Shown here one piece after another: positions 18,521-26,164 of a stretch of 35,575 nt of DNA. The position numbers were made by a program, and so were the translations under genes. The DNA comes from Planctomycetota bacterium (GTDB lineage: Bacteria > Planctomycetota > UBA11346). Numbering within the stretch: the first letter of the stretch is position 1; the number at the start of each line of letters is the position of its first letter. The DNA lies in assembly GCA_025055595.1 (NCBI GenBank), contig JANWWU010000008.1:1-35575 (forward strand), in the 5' to 3' direction. The notes under the pieces were generated by a model, which was not told the origin of the DNA, searched no databases, and saw only the letters and a list, made by a program, of their open reading frames with translations.

Positions 18521-19071
18521 TCCTGGCCCTCGAGGCGGCGCAGCTCGTCGCGCAGGCGGGCGGCCTCCTCGTAGCGCTCGTCAGCGACCGCCGCGGCGAG
18601 ACGGGCCGCCAGCTCGGCGCGGCGCTGGGCCTGCGCCGTCGTCGCCTCATCGACCGCCTCGCCGGGACGGCGGCCGACATGGCGATCAGCGCTGTGCCAG
18701 CGCTTGACCTGGGCGACCAGCTGGCTGGCGAAGTGCGACCAGTCGTGCGTGCAGCCGAGGAGATTGACCTTGCGATAGTCGTCCCAGCGCAGGCCGCACT
18801 CCGGGCAGGCATCGCTCGCTGCCGTCCCTTCCTCGTGTTCGCCGCTCTCGGCCATCTCCTCCTTGGTTTCCGCCTCGGCGGGCGCGTCCGCGCTCTGGTT
18901 CGGCGTCAGCAGCGCGGCGACCGGGGGCGGCGGCGACCCGGCATCCCAGCCGACCTCGCGGCAGCAGGAGAGGCAGACGTGCGCTTCCTGGTATCCGCCG
19001 CCGGCGAGCAGCTCCGTGATGTGGATGCTCGCCGGCCGCTGCTTGCAGCGCTGACAGACGATGGCGGCCAT
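18517..19071 (-). CDS. mcsA: McsA-like activator of McsB (zinc-binding, UVR-domain protein)
   Basis: A 184-aa protein. The N-terminal zinc site is CQRC (residues 6-9) with CLSC after HITELLAGG, a block diagnostic for McsA. After a variable acidic linker (about 55-85) a second site begins CPECG and continues KVNLLGCTHDWSHF; the usual CxxC of this half is reduced to C-T-H-D, so one Cys ligand is missing and His or Asp may replace it. The last ~40 residues are a UVR-type helical hairpin (YEEAARLRDELRRLE). McsA is known to bind and stimulate McsB and to help load ClpC. The gene starts 63 bp after the phnE stop on the same strand, and no strong ribosome site precedes it. It could have its own promoter in that gap or be read through from phnCDE. 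Confidence 0.87.
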   Translation of the reverse strand: MAAIVCQRCKQRPASIHITELLAGGGYQEAHVCLSCCREVGWDAGSPPPPVAALLTPNQSADAPAEAETKEEMAESGEHEEGTAASDACPECGLRWDDYRKVNLLGCTHDWSHFASQLVAQVKRWHSADRHVGRRPGEAVDEATTAQAQRRAELAARLAAAVADERYEEAARLRDELRRLEGQE

Positions 19072-19134
19072 GCCGCGAAGCGTAGTTTGACGTTCAGCCT
19101 GGCAAACGCCGTTGCTGCGAGCCTGCGACGCCTG

Positions 19135-19980
19135 TCACACCAGCAGCTTGCGCAGCTGGGCCGAGGCGATGTCGATCAGCACGACGGTGACGACGACGAT
19201 GATCAGCACCGCGCTCGCCTTCTGGTAGAGAAAGCTCGCCATCAGGTCGTGCAGGACCATCCCGATGCCGCCGGCGCCGACGATGCCGATGACGGTCGCG
19301 CTGCGCACATTCGATTCGAAGCGATAGAGCGCATAGCTGACCCACAGCGGCAGGACCTGCGGGATGACGCCGAAGCGGATCTCGGCCAGCCGCGAGCCGC
19401 CTGTCGCCCGCACCCCCTCGACCGGCCGCGGATCGATCGCTTCGACGACCTCGCTGAAGAGCTTGGCGAGGATGCCAGTCGTGTGGACGAACAGGGCGAG
19501 GACCCCGGCGAAGGGGCCGAGGCCGACGGCGACGATGAACAGCAGGGCGAAGATCAGCTCATTGATCGCTCGCGCCGCGTCCATCAGGCGGCGCATCGGC
19601 TGATGGATCCACCACGGCGTCAGGTTGGCCGCCGACAGCAGGCCGCAGGGCACCGAGGCGAGGACGGCGAGGAAGGTCCCCCACAGCGCGATGTGCACCG
19701 TCACCACCATCTCGTCGAGATAGTGGCGCCAGTCGCGAAAGTCGGGCGGTACGAAGTCGCCGGCCAGCTTGGCGATGTTGCCGCTGTGGACGACGAGGTC
19801 GAGCGGCCGCATCTCCGCCCCGTGCCAGGCCCACACCATCAGCGCGGCGAAGCCGGCGAGCAGCAGCCAGTCCCGCCACGCCCGCCAGCGCGAGCGCGGC
19901 GGGCGCAGGCGGGCGCGCAGCTCCTCCGGCAGGGCGCCATCGACGGGCCCTGCCGGCGCCGTGGCGCTCTCGCCGCTCAT
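19135..19980 (-). CDS. phnE: PhnE, phosphonate ABC transporter permease
   Basis: A 281-aa integral membrane permease of the BPD_transp_1 family. The N-terminal ~35 residues are cytoplasmic and Pro/Arg-rich, and are followed by about six hydrophobic helices. The EAA loop that contacts the ATPase is seen as GGSRLAEIRFGVIPQVLP, and the end contains GIVGAGGIGMVLHDLM, typical of PhnE. It forms the inner-membrane channel with the ATPase PhnC and receives substrate from PhnD. The ATG overlaps the phnD stop by 4 nt. It is the last gene of the leftward phnCDE operon. Confidence 0.95.
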   Translation of the reverse strand: MSGESATAPAGPVDGALPEELRARLRPPRSRWRAWRDWLLLAGFAALMVWAWHGAEMRPLDLVVHSGNIAKLAGDFVPPDFRDWRHYLDEMVVTVHIALWGTFLAVLASVPCGLLSAANLTPWWIHQPMRRLMDAARAINELIFALLFIVAVGLGPFAGVLALFVHTTGILAKLFSEVVEAIDPRPVEGVRATGGSRLAEIRFGVIPQVLPLWVSYALYRFESNVRSATVIGIVGAGGIGMVLHDLMASFLYQKASAVLIIVVVTVVLIDIASAQLRKLLV

Positions 19981-20930
19981 CGCTGCTGGGCGAGCGCCGC
20001 CAGCTTGGCGTCGATCTCGGCCAGGGCCTTCTGCTTCTCATCGGCCGACATCTTGCCGTCGTTCTCGATCTCGGCCTTCTGCTTGGCGAGCTCGAGCTGG
20101 CGGATCGGGATCAGCTGGCTGTTGTCGGAAGCGCGGAAGCCCGACCACTTGAGCGCCGGCAGCACCTTCTTGCCGGCCTCGGTGTTCCCGTAGTTCAGGA
20201 AGAAGGCGCGGATCTTGTCCTTGAGCGCGGCCGGCAGGTCCTTGCGCCAGACGATCGGATCGCTCGGGATCAGCGGCGACTTCCAGACGATGCGCGTCTG
20301 CGCGATCTTGTCCGGTTCGCGGTCGCCGAGCCGGGCGTAGGCATCGCTGGCGCAGGTCGCGGCGTCGACCTGGCGCGCGACCACCGCCAGGATGTTGGCC
20401 TCGTGCTTGGCGTTGGTGACGCGCTTGAAATGGGCCTTGGGGTCGATGCCGCGCTGCGCGAAGATGTAGAAACCGGGGACCAGCGTGCCCGAGGTGCTGT
20501 TGGGATCGCCGAGGCCGAAGGTCACCTCCTTGCCCTTCGCCAGCAGCTCGTCGATCGTCTGGTAGGGGCTGTCCTTGTGGACGATGACATAGCTGTAGTA
20601 GCCCTCGCTGCCGTCGATGTTGACGACGCGCGCGAAGACCTCGCCGTCGGCGCGATCGACCGCCAGCATCGCGCTCTTGTTGCCGTGCCAGGCGATGTCG
20701 ACCTTCTTGAAGCGCATGCCCTCGATGATCCCGTTGTAGTCGTTGGCGAAGAAGCCCTTGACCGGGATGCCGAGCGCCGCGCTGAGGTCGGCGAACAGCG
20801 GCTCCCACGACGGCTTGAGGTTGACCGTGCTCTCCGTCGAGATGACGCCGAAGCTGAGCTCCTTCGGCATCTCCTGGGCCGAGAGCGCGGCGACGCAGGC
20901 GATCAGCAGGGCGAGGAAGCGCAGGCGCAT
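19977..20930 (-). CDS. phnD: PhnD, phosphonate-binding periplasmic protein
   Basis: A 317-aa solute-binding protein. Residues 1-18 form a signal peptide (basic start, then LALLIACVAALSA, cleavage probable after SAQ or LSA). The mature part has the PhnD/PtxB fold markers ELSFGVISTES, WHGNKSAMLAV, GLGDPNSTSGTLVPG and SDAYARL. The final ~45 residues are an unusual charged, helical tail rich in Lys, Glu and Ala that extends beyond the usual family end. AAGGAG lies six bases before the ATG and overlaps the phnC stop, so phnC and phnD are coupled; the gap between them is 11 bp. It delivers phosphonates to PhnE-PhnC for the C-P lyase genes on the opposite arm. Confidence 0.95.
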   Translation of the reverse strand: MRLRFLALLIACVAALSAQEMPKELSFGVISTESTVNLKPSWEPLFADLSAALGIPVKGFFANDYNGIIEGMRFKKVDIAWHGNKSAMLAVDRADGEVFARVVNIDGSEGYYSYVIVHKDSPYQTIDELLAKGKEVTFGLGDPNSTSGTLVPGFYIFAQRGIDPKAHFKRVTNAKHEANILAVVARQVDAATCASDAYARLGDREPDKIAQTRIVWKSPLIPSDPIVWRKDLPAALKDKIRAFFLNYGNTEAGKKVLPALKWSGFRASDNSQLIPIRQLELAKQKAEIENDGKMSADEKQKALAEIDAKLAALAQQR

Positions 20931-20941
20931 GGGTTGCTCCT

Positions 20942-21787
20942 TCAGAGACAGGCCGGCTCGCAGGCCGGCTCGGGGTGGCAGAGGGCGTCGGCGGCGTCGT
21001 CGCCGCCGGCGAGGTGGAACTCGGTGCCGTAGATCGTCCGCAGCGTCTCCAGGCAGAGCCCGGAGGGCGGACCGTCATAGGCCAGCTGTCCGGCGCGCAG
21101 CGCGATCACGCGCCGGCAGAAGCGCACGGCCCAATCGATCTGGTGCAGGGAGACGATGACTGTCGCGCGGTCTTCGCGGTTGATGCGCGCCAGCGCCTCC
21201 ATCACCAGGCGGCACGAGGCGGGGTCGAGGCTGGCGATCGGCTCGTCGCCGAGGATCAGGCCCGCGCGCTGCACCAGCGCGCGGGCGATCGCCGCGCGCT
21301 GCTGCTGCCCGCCCGACAGGGTGCCGGTCCGCTGCCAGGCCTGCTCGACGATGCCGACGCGCTGCAGCGCGCGCAGGGCCTCGGCGCGCTCGGCGACGGT
21401 GAAGCGGCCGAGCGCAACCCGCCAGGTCGGGATCCGGCTGACCATCCCGACGCAGACATTGGCGATCACCGGCAGCCGTTCGCTGAGGTTGAACTGCTGG
21501 AAGACGACGCCGATGCCGGAACGGATCGCGCGCGCGTCGCCGCTCAAACGGCCGTTGCACTGGATGGTGCGGCCGCCGACGGTGATCGGCCCGCTGCCGG
21601 GATCGGCAGCGATCAGGCCGGCGATGCAGCGCAGCAGGGTCGACTTTCCCGAGCCGCTGGGGCCGATCAGCGCGACCATCTCGCCCGCGGCCACGGTCGC
21701 GCTGACGCGATCGAGCGCGACGCGCACGCTGCCGCCGATCCGGAAGGTCTTGCTGACGCTCTGCACGCTGACCGCGCTGGCGAACAT
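20942..21787 (-). CDS. phnC: PhnC, phosphonate ABC transporter ATPase
   Basis: A 281-aa ABC ATPase. Walker A is GPSGSGKST, the signature is LSGGQQQRAAIARAL, and Walker B is LILGDEPIASLDP, followed by the H-loop SLHQIDWAVRFCRR. The block GVVFQQFNLSERLPV is the Q-loop form found in PhnC. It powers uptake of phosphonate through PhnE. It is the first gene of the leftward operon and faces phnO across a 246-bp divergent promoter region that contains a perfect 16-bp palindrome. The C-terminal ~20 residues (after YGTEFHLAG) are a Cys/Pro-containing extension not expected in the family. No good ribosome site precedes the ATG. Confidence 0.95.
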   Translation of the reverse strand: MFASAVSVQSVSKTFRIGGSVRVALDRVSATVAAGEMVALIGPSGSGKSTLLRCIAGLIAADPGSGPITVGGRTIQCNGRLSGDARAIRSGIGVVFQQFNLSERLPVIANVCVGMVSRIPTWRVALGRFTVAERAEALRALQRVGIVEQAWQRTGTLSGGQQQRAAIARALVQRAGLILGDEPIASLDPASCRLVMEALARINREDRATVIVSLHQIDWAVRFCRRVIALRAGQLAYDGPPSGLCLETLRTIYGTEFHLAGGDDAADALCHPEPACEPACL

Positions 21788-22033
21788 GCCGGCATCGTCG
21801 GTCGCCTCGCGAAGAATCGATGAAGCGCGCGCGAATCCGCGATGAACGGCGCGACGCTTGTCATGACATCTAGACGTCTAGATTTTTCGAAAGCATGGGC
21901 TGCACCGTCTGCCGCATCGTTCACCGTCTTTTCGCGTCGCCTCGGCGGCGCGCGCTCGCGACATCCGCTGCTGCGCGAGCGCCGTTGCCGCGTTCTTCAT
22001 CGACGGTTCACAGTCGCGGGAGACGCTGAAGCC
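21788..22033. promoter_or_regulatory. Divergent promoter region between phnC and phnO
   Basis: 246 bp separate the leftward phnCDE operon from the rightward phnO-F-G-H-I-J-K-L-M-P operon. The reading frame of phnO stays open back to 21842, but the N-terminus of the acetyltransferase family fits the ATG at 22034. The A/T-rich core around the palindrome at 21868-21883 is the only low-GC stretch here and probably carries the promoters for both arms. No clear Pho-box direct repeats were seen. Confidence 0.65.
21868..21883. promoter_or_regulatory. 16-bp perfect palindrome, candidate PhnF operator
   Basis: The sequence ATCTAGACGTCTAGAT is its own reverse complement. GntR/HutC-type regulators such as PhnF bind short palindromes with a TAGAC-like core, and the phnF gene is 600 bp away in the rightward arm. 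The position between the two phn operons fits one operator controlling both. Binding is inferred and was not shown. Confidence 0.7.
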
Positions 22034-22483
22034 ATGACCACGCGCGCCGCGCCGGCGATCCGCCGCGCCGTCCTCGCCGACCTCCCGGCGATCGTCGCCT
22101 TGCTCGACGAGCTCTCGCCGCAGACGCCGCTGCCGCTCGAACGCGCGCGCGCGCTGTTCGCCGAGATCTCCGCGACGCCGAACATGCACCTCTGGGTCGC
22201 CGACGACGGCGGGGACGTCGTCGGCACCTACACGATGTGGATCATGCCGAACCTCGGCCACGGCGGAGCGCCGCTGGCGATCGTCGAGAGCGTCGTCGTC
22301 GCAGCCGCGCGCCGCGGCCAGGGCATCGGCGAAGCGCTGATGCGCCACGCGATGGCGGAGGCGCGTCGCGCCGGCTGCTACAAGCTGGCGCTGTCCTCGA
22401 ACGGCCGGCGACTGGATGCCCACCGCTTCTACCGCCGCCTCGGCTTCCAGCCGCACGGCATCAGCTTCGCGATCGCCCCATGA
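22034..22483 (+). CDS. phnO: PhnO-like GNAT N-acetyltransferase
   Basis: A 149-aa GCN5-related acetyltransferase. The fold runs from RRAVLADLPAIVALLDEL to the acetyl-CoA P-loop RRGQGIGEALMRHAM (about 95-109) and the terminal HRFYRRLGFQPHGISF. In C-P lyase loci this enzyme (PhnO/AepA type) acetylates aminoalkylphosphonates before cleavage; the substrate here is inferred from position. It is the first gene of the rightward operon, ahead of the regulator, which differs from the Escherichia coli order where phnO follows phnN. Its stop overlaps the phnF ATG by 4 nt. A weak GGGAGA lies about 11 bp before the start. Confidence 0.85.
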   Translation: MTTRAAPAIRRAVLADLPAIVALLDELSPQTPLPLERARALFAEISATPNMHLWVADDGGDVVGTYTMWIMPNLGHGGAPLAIVESVVVAAARRGQGIGEALMRHAMAEARRAGCYKLALSSNGRRLDAHRFYRRLGFQPHGISFAIAP

Positions 22484-23223
22484 TCACGCCGCACTCATCC
22501 CTGGTCTCGCCGTCGCCGCGCGCGGTCTATGCGCAGATCGCCGAGCGGCTGTCCGCCGAGCTGCGGGCGCTGCCGGCCGGGACGCGCCTGCCTCCCGAAC
22601 ACCGGCTGGCGGCGCGCTTCGGCGTCAACCGCCACACCCTGCGCCACGCCGTCGATGTCCTCGAGCAGCAGGGCCTGGTCGAGCGGCGGCGCGGTCTCGG
22701 CACCTTCGTGCTCGAGGCGCCGCTCGCCTACCCGCTGCATGCCCAGGCCCGCTTCACCGACAACCTGGCGGCCGCCGGCCGCGCGCGCAGCAGCCGCCTG
22801 CTCGAGGCCGCGGTCATGCCGGCGAGCGCCGAGGTCGCCCAGGCATTGCGAGTGGATGCGGAGAGCGAGGTCTGGCGCCTGCTGACGCTGCGCCAAGTCG
22901 ACGAGGCGCCGATGAGCGTCATCGAGCACTGGCTGCCGCTCGCGCGCTTTCCGGCCCTCGCCAGCGTCTATCGCGGCGGCTCGCTGCACGCGCTGCTCGC
23001 CAACCGCTACGGCGCGCGCCCGCGCCGGCGGCGGACGGCGATCAGCGCCCAGCTGCCGCTGCCGACGATCGCGCGCCTGCTGCGCTGCGGGCCGCGGCAG
23101 CCGGTGCTGCGGCTGCGCACGCTGAATGTCCACGCCGATGACGGCAAGCCGATCGAATACGCGATCAGCTGGATCCGCGCCGATCGCATCGAGCTGCTCG
23201 TCGAGCACGAGATCGCGCCATGA
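22480..23223 (+). CDS. phnF: PhnF, GntR/HutC-family regulator of phosphonate genes
   Basis: A 247-aa transcription factor. The N-terminal winged helix (about 10-80) includes YAQIAERLSAELRAL, the recognition segment LAARFGVNRHTLRHAVDVL and the wing ERRRGLGTFV. The C-terminal UTRA effector domain follows, with typical LRLRTLNVHADDGKPIEYA and ends in a conserved Arg/Glu stretch. PhnF proteins repress phn genes until phosphonate or phosphate limitation relieves them. The gene is embedded in the operon it is expected to control and overlaps phnO and phnG by 4 nt each. The palindrome at 21868-21883 is its probable target. Confidence 0.92.
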   Translation: MITPHSSLVSPSPRAVYAQIAERLSAELRALPAGTRLPPEHRLAARFGVNRHTLRHAVDVLEQQGLVERRRGLGTFVLEAPLAYPLHAQARFTDNLAAAGRARSSRLLEAAVMPASAEVAQALRVDAESEVWRLLTLRQVDEAPMSVIEHWLPLARFPALASVYRGGSLHALLANRYGARPRRRRTAISAQLPLPTIARLLRCGPRQPVLRLRTLNVHADDGKPIEYAISWIRADRIELLVEHEIAP

Positions 23224-23657
23224 GGGTCTGCGATCTGCTGCTGGTGCCGCGCCAGGAAGTGCTCGCGCTCGCCGAACGGCTGAGCGCCGGCCGCGAGGTC
23301 GAGCACCTCGTCGTGCCGACGGCCGGCAGCTGGCTGCTGCAGATGCGCGAAGGCGTGCGCGGCGACCGCTGGTACATCGGCGAGATCCCGGCGGCCCAGG
23401 CCGCAGTGCGGCTGTACGACCGCCAGCTCGGCAGCTGTCGCGGCGCGGCGGTGATCATGCGGGCCGACGCCGAACTCGCGGTGGCCGCAGCGATCCTCGA
23501 CGCCGTCGCGCGCGCCTCCTGGCCGGGCTGCGACGAGATCGCGGCACTGGCGGCGCGCGGCAGCGCCGAGCGGCTGCGCGCCGAGGGCCAGCGCGCGGCG
23601 ATCCGCGCCGCCACCCGCGTCAGCTTCAGCGAGCTCGGCACGGAGCAGGACGCATGA
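23220..23657 (+). CDS. phnG: PhnG, C-P lyase core subunit
   Basis: A 145-aa PhnG-family protein, a small subunit of the PhnG2H2I2J2 C-P lyase core. Conserved features are the N-terminal VLALAERL helix and PTAGSWLLQMREGVRGDRWYIGEI with the usual Gly/Leu pattern, and a C-terminal helix bundle. It overlaps phnF by 4 nt at its start and phnH by 4 nt at its end. PhnG with PhnH and PhnI is thought to attach the phosphonate to ATP-derived ribose. Confidence 0.93.
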   Translation: MRVCDLLLVPRQEVLALAERLSAGREVEHLVVPTAGSWLLQMREGVRGDRWYIGEIPAAQAAVRLYDRQLGSCRGAAVIMRADAELAVAAAILDAVARASWPGCDEIAALAARGSAERLRAEGQRAAIRAATRVSFSELGTEQDA

Positions 23658-24208
23658 TCGCGATCGACCATCCCTGGCGCAGCGACGGCCAGCGCCAGGT
23701 CTTCCGGCGGCTGCTCGCCGCCTGGGCCGAGCCCGGCAGCGTCGCCGACATCGCGCCGTGGTGCGGCGGCGCGCACGCCAGCCTCGCGGTGCTCGCCTGC
23801 CTCTGCGATGCCGCGACCAGCTTCTGCGACGCCGACCAGCTGCTGTCGCCGACCGACCGCTCGCGGCTGGCCGCGCGCCCGGCTCCCGCCGGCGAGGCGG
23901 CGTTCATCCTCGCCGATGCCGCTCGGCCGCCGGCCTGGGTGCCGGAGCGCGGCTCGCTGCTGGCTCCCGAGCGCGGCGCCACCATCGTGCTGCGCTGCCA
24001 GTCGCTCGGCGAGGGCGCGGTCGTCGCGCTGCGCGGGCCGGGCATCGCCGAACGCGCGGCGCTCGCGGTCTCCGGGCTGCACCCCGCGTGGTGGACGGCG
24101 CGCGCCTGCTGGTGCGCCTATCCGCTCGGCGTCGATTTCGTGTTCTGCGATGCCACCCGCCTCGCCTGCGTGCCGCGGACGACGACGGTCGGCGGGGAGG
24201 AGAGCTGA
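23654..24208 (+). CDS. phnH: PhnH, C-P lyase core subunit
   Basis: A 184-aa PhnH-family protein, a pyridoxal-transferase-like fold without cofactor that forms part of the C-P lyase core. It begins with the family's FRRLLAAWAEPG block and ends with the segment HPAWWTARACWCAYPLGVDF, matching the usual LPLGVDxIF ending. The ATG at 23654 overlaps the phnG stop. Its TGA shares one base with the phnI ATG. Cys content is higher than usual in the family; nothing else is odd. Confidence 0.92.
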   Translation: MIAIDHPWRSDGQRQVFRRLLAAWAEPGSVADIAPWCGGAHASLAVLACLCDAATSFCDADQLLSPTDRSRLAARPAPAGEAAFILADAARPPAWVPERGSLLAPERGATIVLRCQSLGEGAVVALRGPGIAERAALAVSGLHPAWWTARACWCAYPLGVDFVFCDATRLACVPRTTTVGGEES

Positions 24209-25320
24209 TGGGCTATGTCGCGATCCGCGGCGGCGAAGGCGCGATCGCTGCCGCCGTCCAGGCCCTCGAAGCGATGCGCTGCGGTGCCGTCGAGCCGGCC
24301 TGCGAGCCGGGCGAGCCGCTGGCCATCGCCGCCGTGCGCAGCCAGCTGCGCCTGCTCGTCGACCGCGTCATCGGCGAGGGCGGGATCTACGACCCGGTGC
24401 GTGCCGCCTGGGCGATCAAACAGGCGCACGGCGATCCGCTGGAGGCCTCGTTCATCCTGCGCGCCTGGCGCAGCCAGCTGCCGCGACTCGGCGAGACCGC
24501 AGTCCACGACACCCGCCGCCTGCGCATCCTGCGCCGCATCAGCGCTGCCTTCAAAGATGTGCCCGGCGGACAGGTGCTGGGGCCGAGCACCGACTACCTC
24601 CAGCGCCTGTTCCGCGTCGAGCTGCTCGACGAGAGCCCCGAGTCTTTCCGCGCCGCCGTCGCCCGCCTGCCCGGAGCCGCGGCCGAGGCCGCGGACTTCC
24701 CGGCGGTGGTCGACGCGCTGCGCGCCGAGGGCCTGCTGGCGCCGGTCGGCGAGTCCGAGGCCGCCGTCGACATCACCCGGGAGCCGCTGGTCTTCCCGAT
24801 CCCGCGGCCAGCGCGCCTCGCCCACATGGCGCGCGGCGAGACCGGGGCCCTGCTCGCCTTCGCCTACAGCACGATGCGCGGCTACGGCTACCTGCACCCG
24901 ACGGTCGCCGAGCTGCGCGTCGGCTGGCTGCCGGTCGAGCTCCCGCACCCGCTCAGCGGCGAGCTGCAAGAGGCCGGCGAAGCGCTGATCACCGAGTGCC
25001 AGATCGTCGCCACCCACGGCACCGAGTCCGAACCGGGACCGCCGCGCATCCTGCTCGGCTACGGCGCCTGCTTCGGGCACAACGAGACCAAGGCGATCGC
25101 GATGGCGATGTGCGATCGCGCGCTGATGGCGGGCGAGGAACGCGGCGCCCGTCATCCGGCTGAGGACAGCGAGTTCGTCATCTGCCACATCGATGGCATC
25201 GAAGCGATGGGCTTCTGCAACCACTACAAGCTGCCGCACTATGTCACCTTCGCCAGCGATCTCGAGAACATCCGCGCCAGTCGCGCGAAATACGCCGAGG
25301 ATGGCGATGGCGGCGGATGA
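24208..25320 (+). CDS. phnI: PhnI, C-P lyase core subunit (nucleosidase)
   Basis: A 370-aa PhnI protein. In the pathway it displaces adenine from ATP to give ribose-triphosphate phosphonate together with PhnG, H and L. Typical blocks are GYVAIRGGEGAIAAA at the N-terminus, ARLAHMARGETGALLAFAYS in the middle, and a Gly-rich LLGYGACFGHNETKAIAMAM and HYKLPHYVTFASDLENIR near the C-terminus. A strong GGGGAGGAG precedes the ATG. The end overlaps phnJ. No truncation is visible. Confidence 0.95.
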   Translation: MGYVAIRGGEGAIAAAVQALEAMRCGAVEPACEPGEPLAIAAVRSQLRLLVDRVIGEGGIYDPVRAAWAIKQAHGDPLEASFILRAWRSQLPRLGETAVHDTRRLRILRRISAAFKDVPGGQVLGPSTDYLQRLFRVELLDESPESFRAAVARLPGAAAEAADFPAVVDALRAEGLLAPVGESEAAVDITREPLVFPIPRPARLAHMARGETGALLAFAYSTMRGYGYLHPTVAELRVGWLPVELPHPLSGELQEAGEALITECQIVATHGTESEPGPPRILLGYGACFGHNETKAIAMAMCDRALMAGEERGARHPAEDSEFVICHIDGIEAMGFCNHYKLPHYVTFASDLENIRASRAKYAEDGDGGG

Positions 25321-26164
25321 CTTCGGCTTCCTCGACGCCTACGCCGTGCGCGAGATCCGGCGTGCGCTGCTCAAAGCCCTGGCCGTTCCCGGCTACCAGG
25401 TGCCCTATGCCAGCCGCGAGATGCCGATCGCCCGCGGCTTCGGCACCGGCGGCCTGCAGCTGAGCCTCAGCGTGCTGCTTCCCGGCGACCGCATCAAGGT
25501 CATCGACCAGGGCGCCGACGACTCGGTCAACGCCGTGAACCTGCGCCGCTTCATCGTCGCCGCCTGCCCCGGCGTCCAGCCGGTGACGCGGACCGCCGAG
25601 GCGACGGTGATCCAGACCCGGCACCGCATCCCCGAGCGTCCGCTGATGCCCGGACAGCTGATGATCTATCAGGTCCCCTACCCCGATCCGCTGCAGATCG
25701 TCGAGCCGCGCGAGGCCGAGCGGCGGCGCATGCACGCCGAGGGCGACTACGCGCGGCTCTGGGTCAAGCTCTACGAGGATGTCGTGCGCTTCCGCGAGGT
25801 CGCGCTCTCCAACCGCTATCCGGCGCGGGTCCACGGCCGCTACATCATCGATCCCTCGCCGATCCCGCGCTGGGACCTGCCCAAACTGCATCGCAGCGCG
25901 GTGCCGCATCTCTTCGGCGCCGGGCGCGAAAAGAAGATCTACGCGGTGCCGCCGCACACCGCGGTCGAGCCGCTGGCCTTCGCCGATGTGCCATTCGAAG
26001 TCGAACGCTTCCGCGACGAGCAGGGGCGGCGGCGGCGCTGCGCGCGCTGCCAGGCCGACGACACCTACCTCGATCAGATCCCCCTGCCGGGCGGCGGCAG
26101 CCGCTGGCAGTGCAACGATCAGGACGCCTGTGACGAGCGGCTGGGGTACCCCGATGCTCGCTGA
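25307..26164 (+). CDS. phnJ: PhnJ, radical SAM C-P lyase
   Basis: A 285-aa PhnJ, the enzyme that breaks the carbon-phosphorus bond in 5-phosphoribosyl 1-phosphonate. The iron-sulfur cluster cysteines lie at the C-terminus as C-A-R-C followed 20 residues later by C-N-D-Q-D-A-C, which also supplies the fourth, catalytic Cys. This pattern is one residue shorter than the E. coli spacing. The N-terminal RGFGTGGLQLS block contains the conserved glycines used for radical storage, and the QVPYPDPLQIVEP block is typical. The ATG at 25307 is chosen because GAGG lies 6 nt ahead of it; ATG at 25301 in the same frame is also possible. It overlaps phnI at one end and phnK by 11 nt at the other. Confidence 0.95.
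   Translation: MAADDFGFLDAYAVREIRRALLKALAVPGYQVPYASREMPIARGFGTGGLQLSLSVLLPGDRIKVIDQGADDSVNAVNLRRFIVAACPGVQPVTRTAEATVIQTRHRIPERPLMPGQLMIYQVPYPDPLQIVEPREAERRRMHAEGDYARLWVKLYEDVVRFREVALSNRYPARVHGRYIIDPSPIPRWDLPKLHRSAVPHLFGAGREKKIYAVPPHTAVEPLAFADVPFEVERFRDEQGRRRRCARCQADDTYLDQIPLPGGGSRWQCNDQDACDERLGYPDAR

Noticed and set aside
21842-22033. N-terminal extension of phnO
   Set aside because: The frame is open upstream, but the added residues run through the palindromic operator region and do not resemble the acetyltransferase family; ATG 22034 fits.
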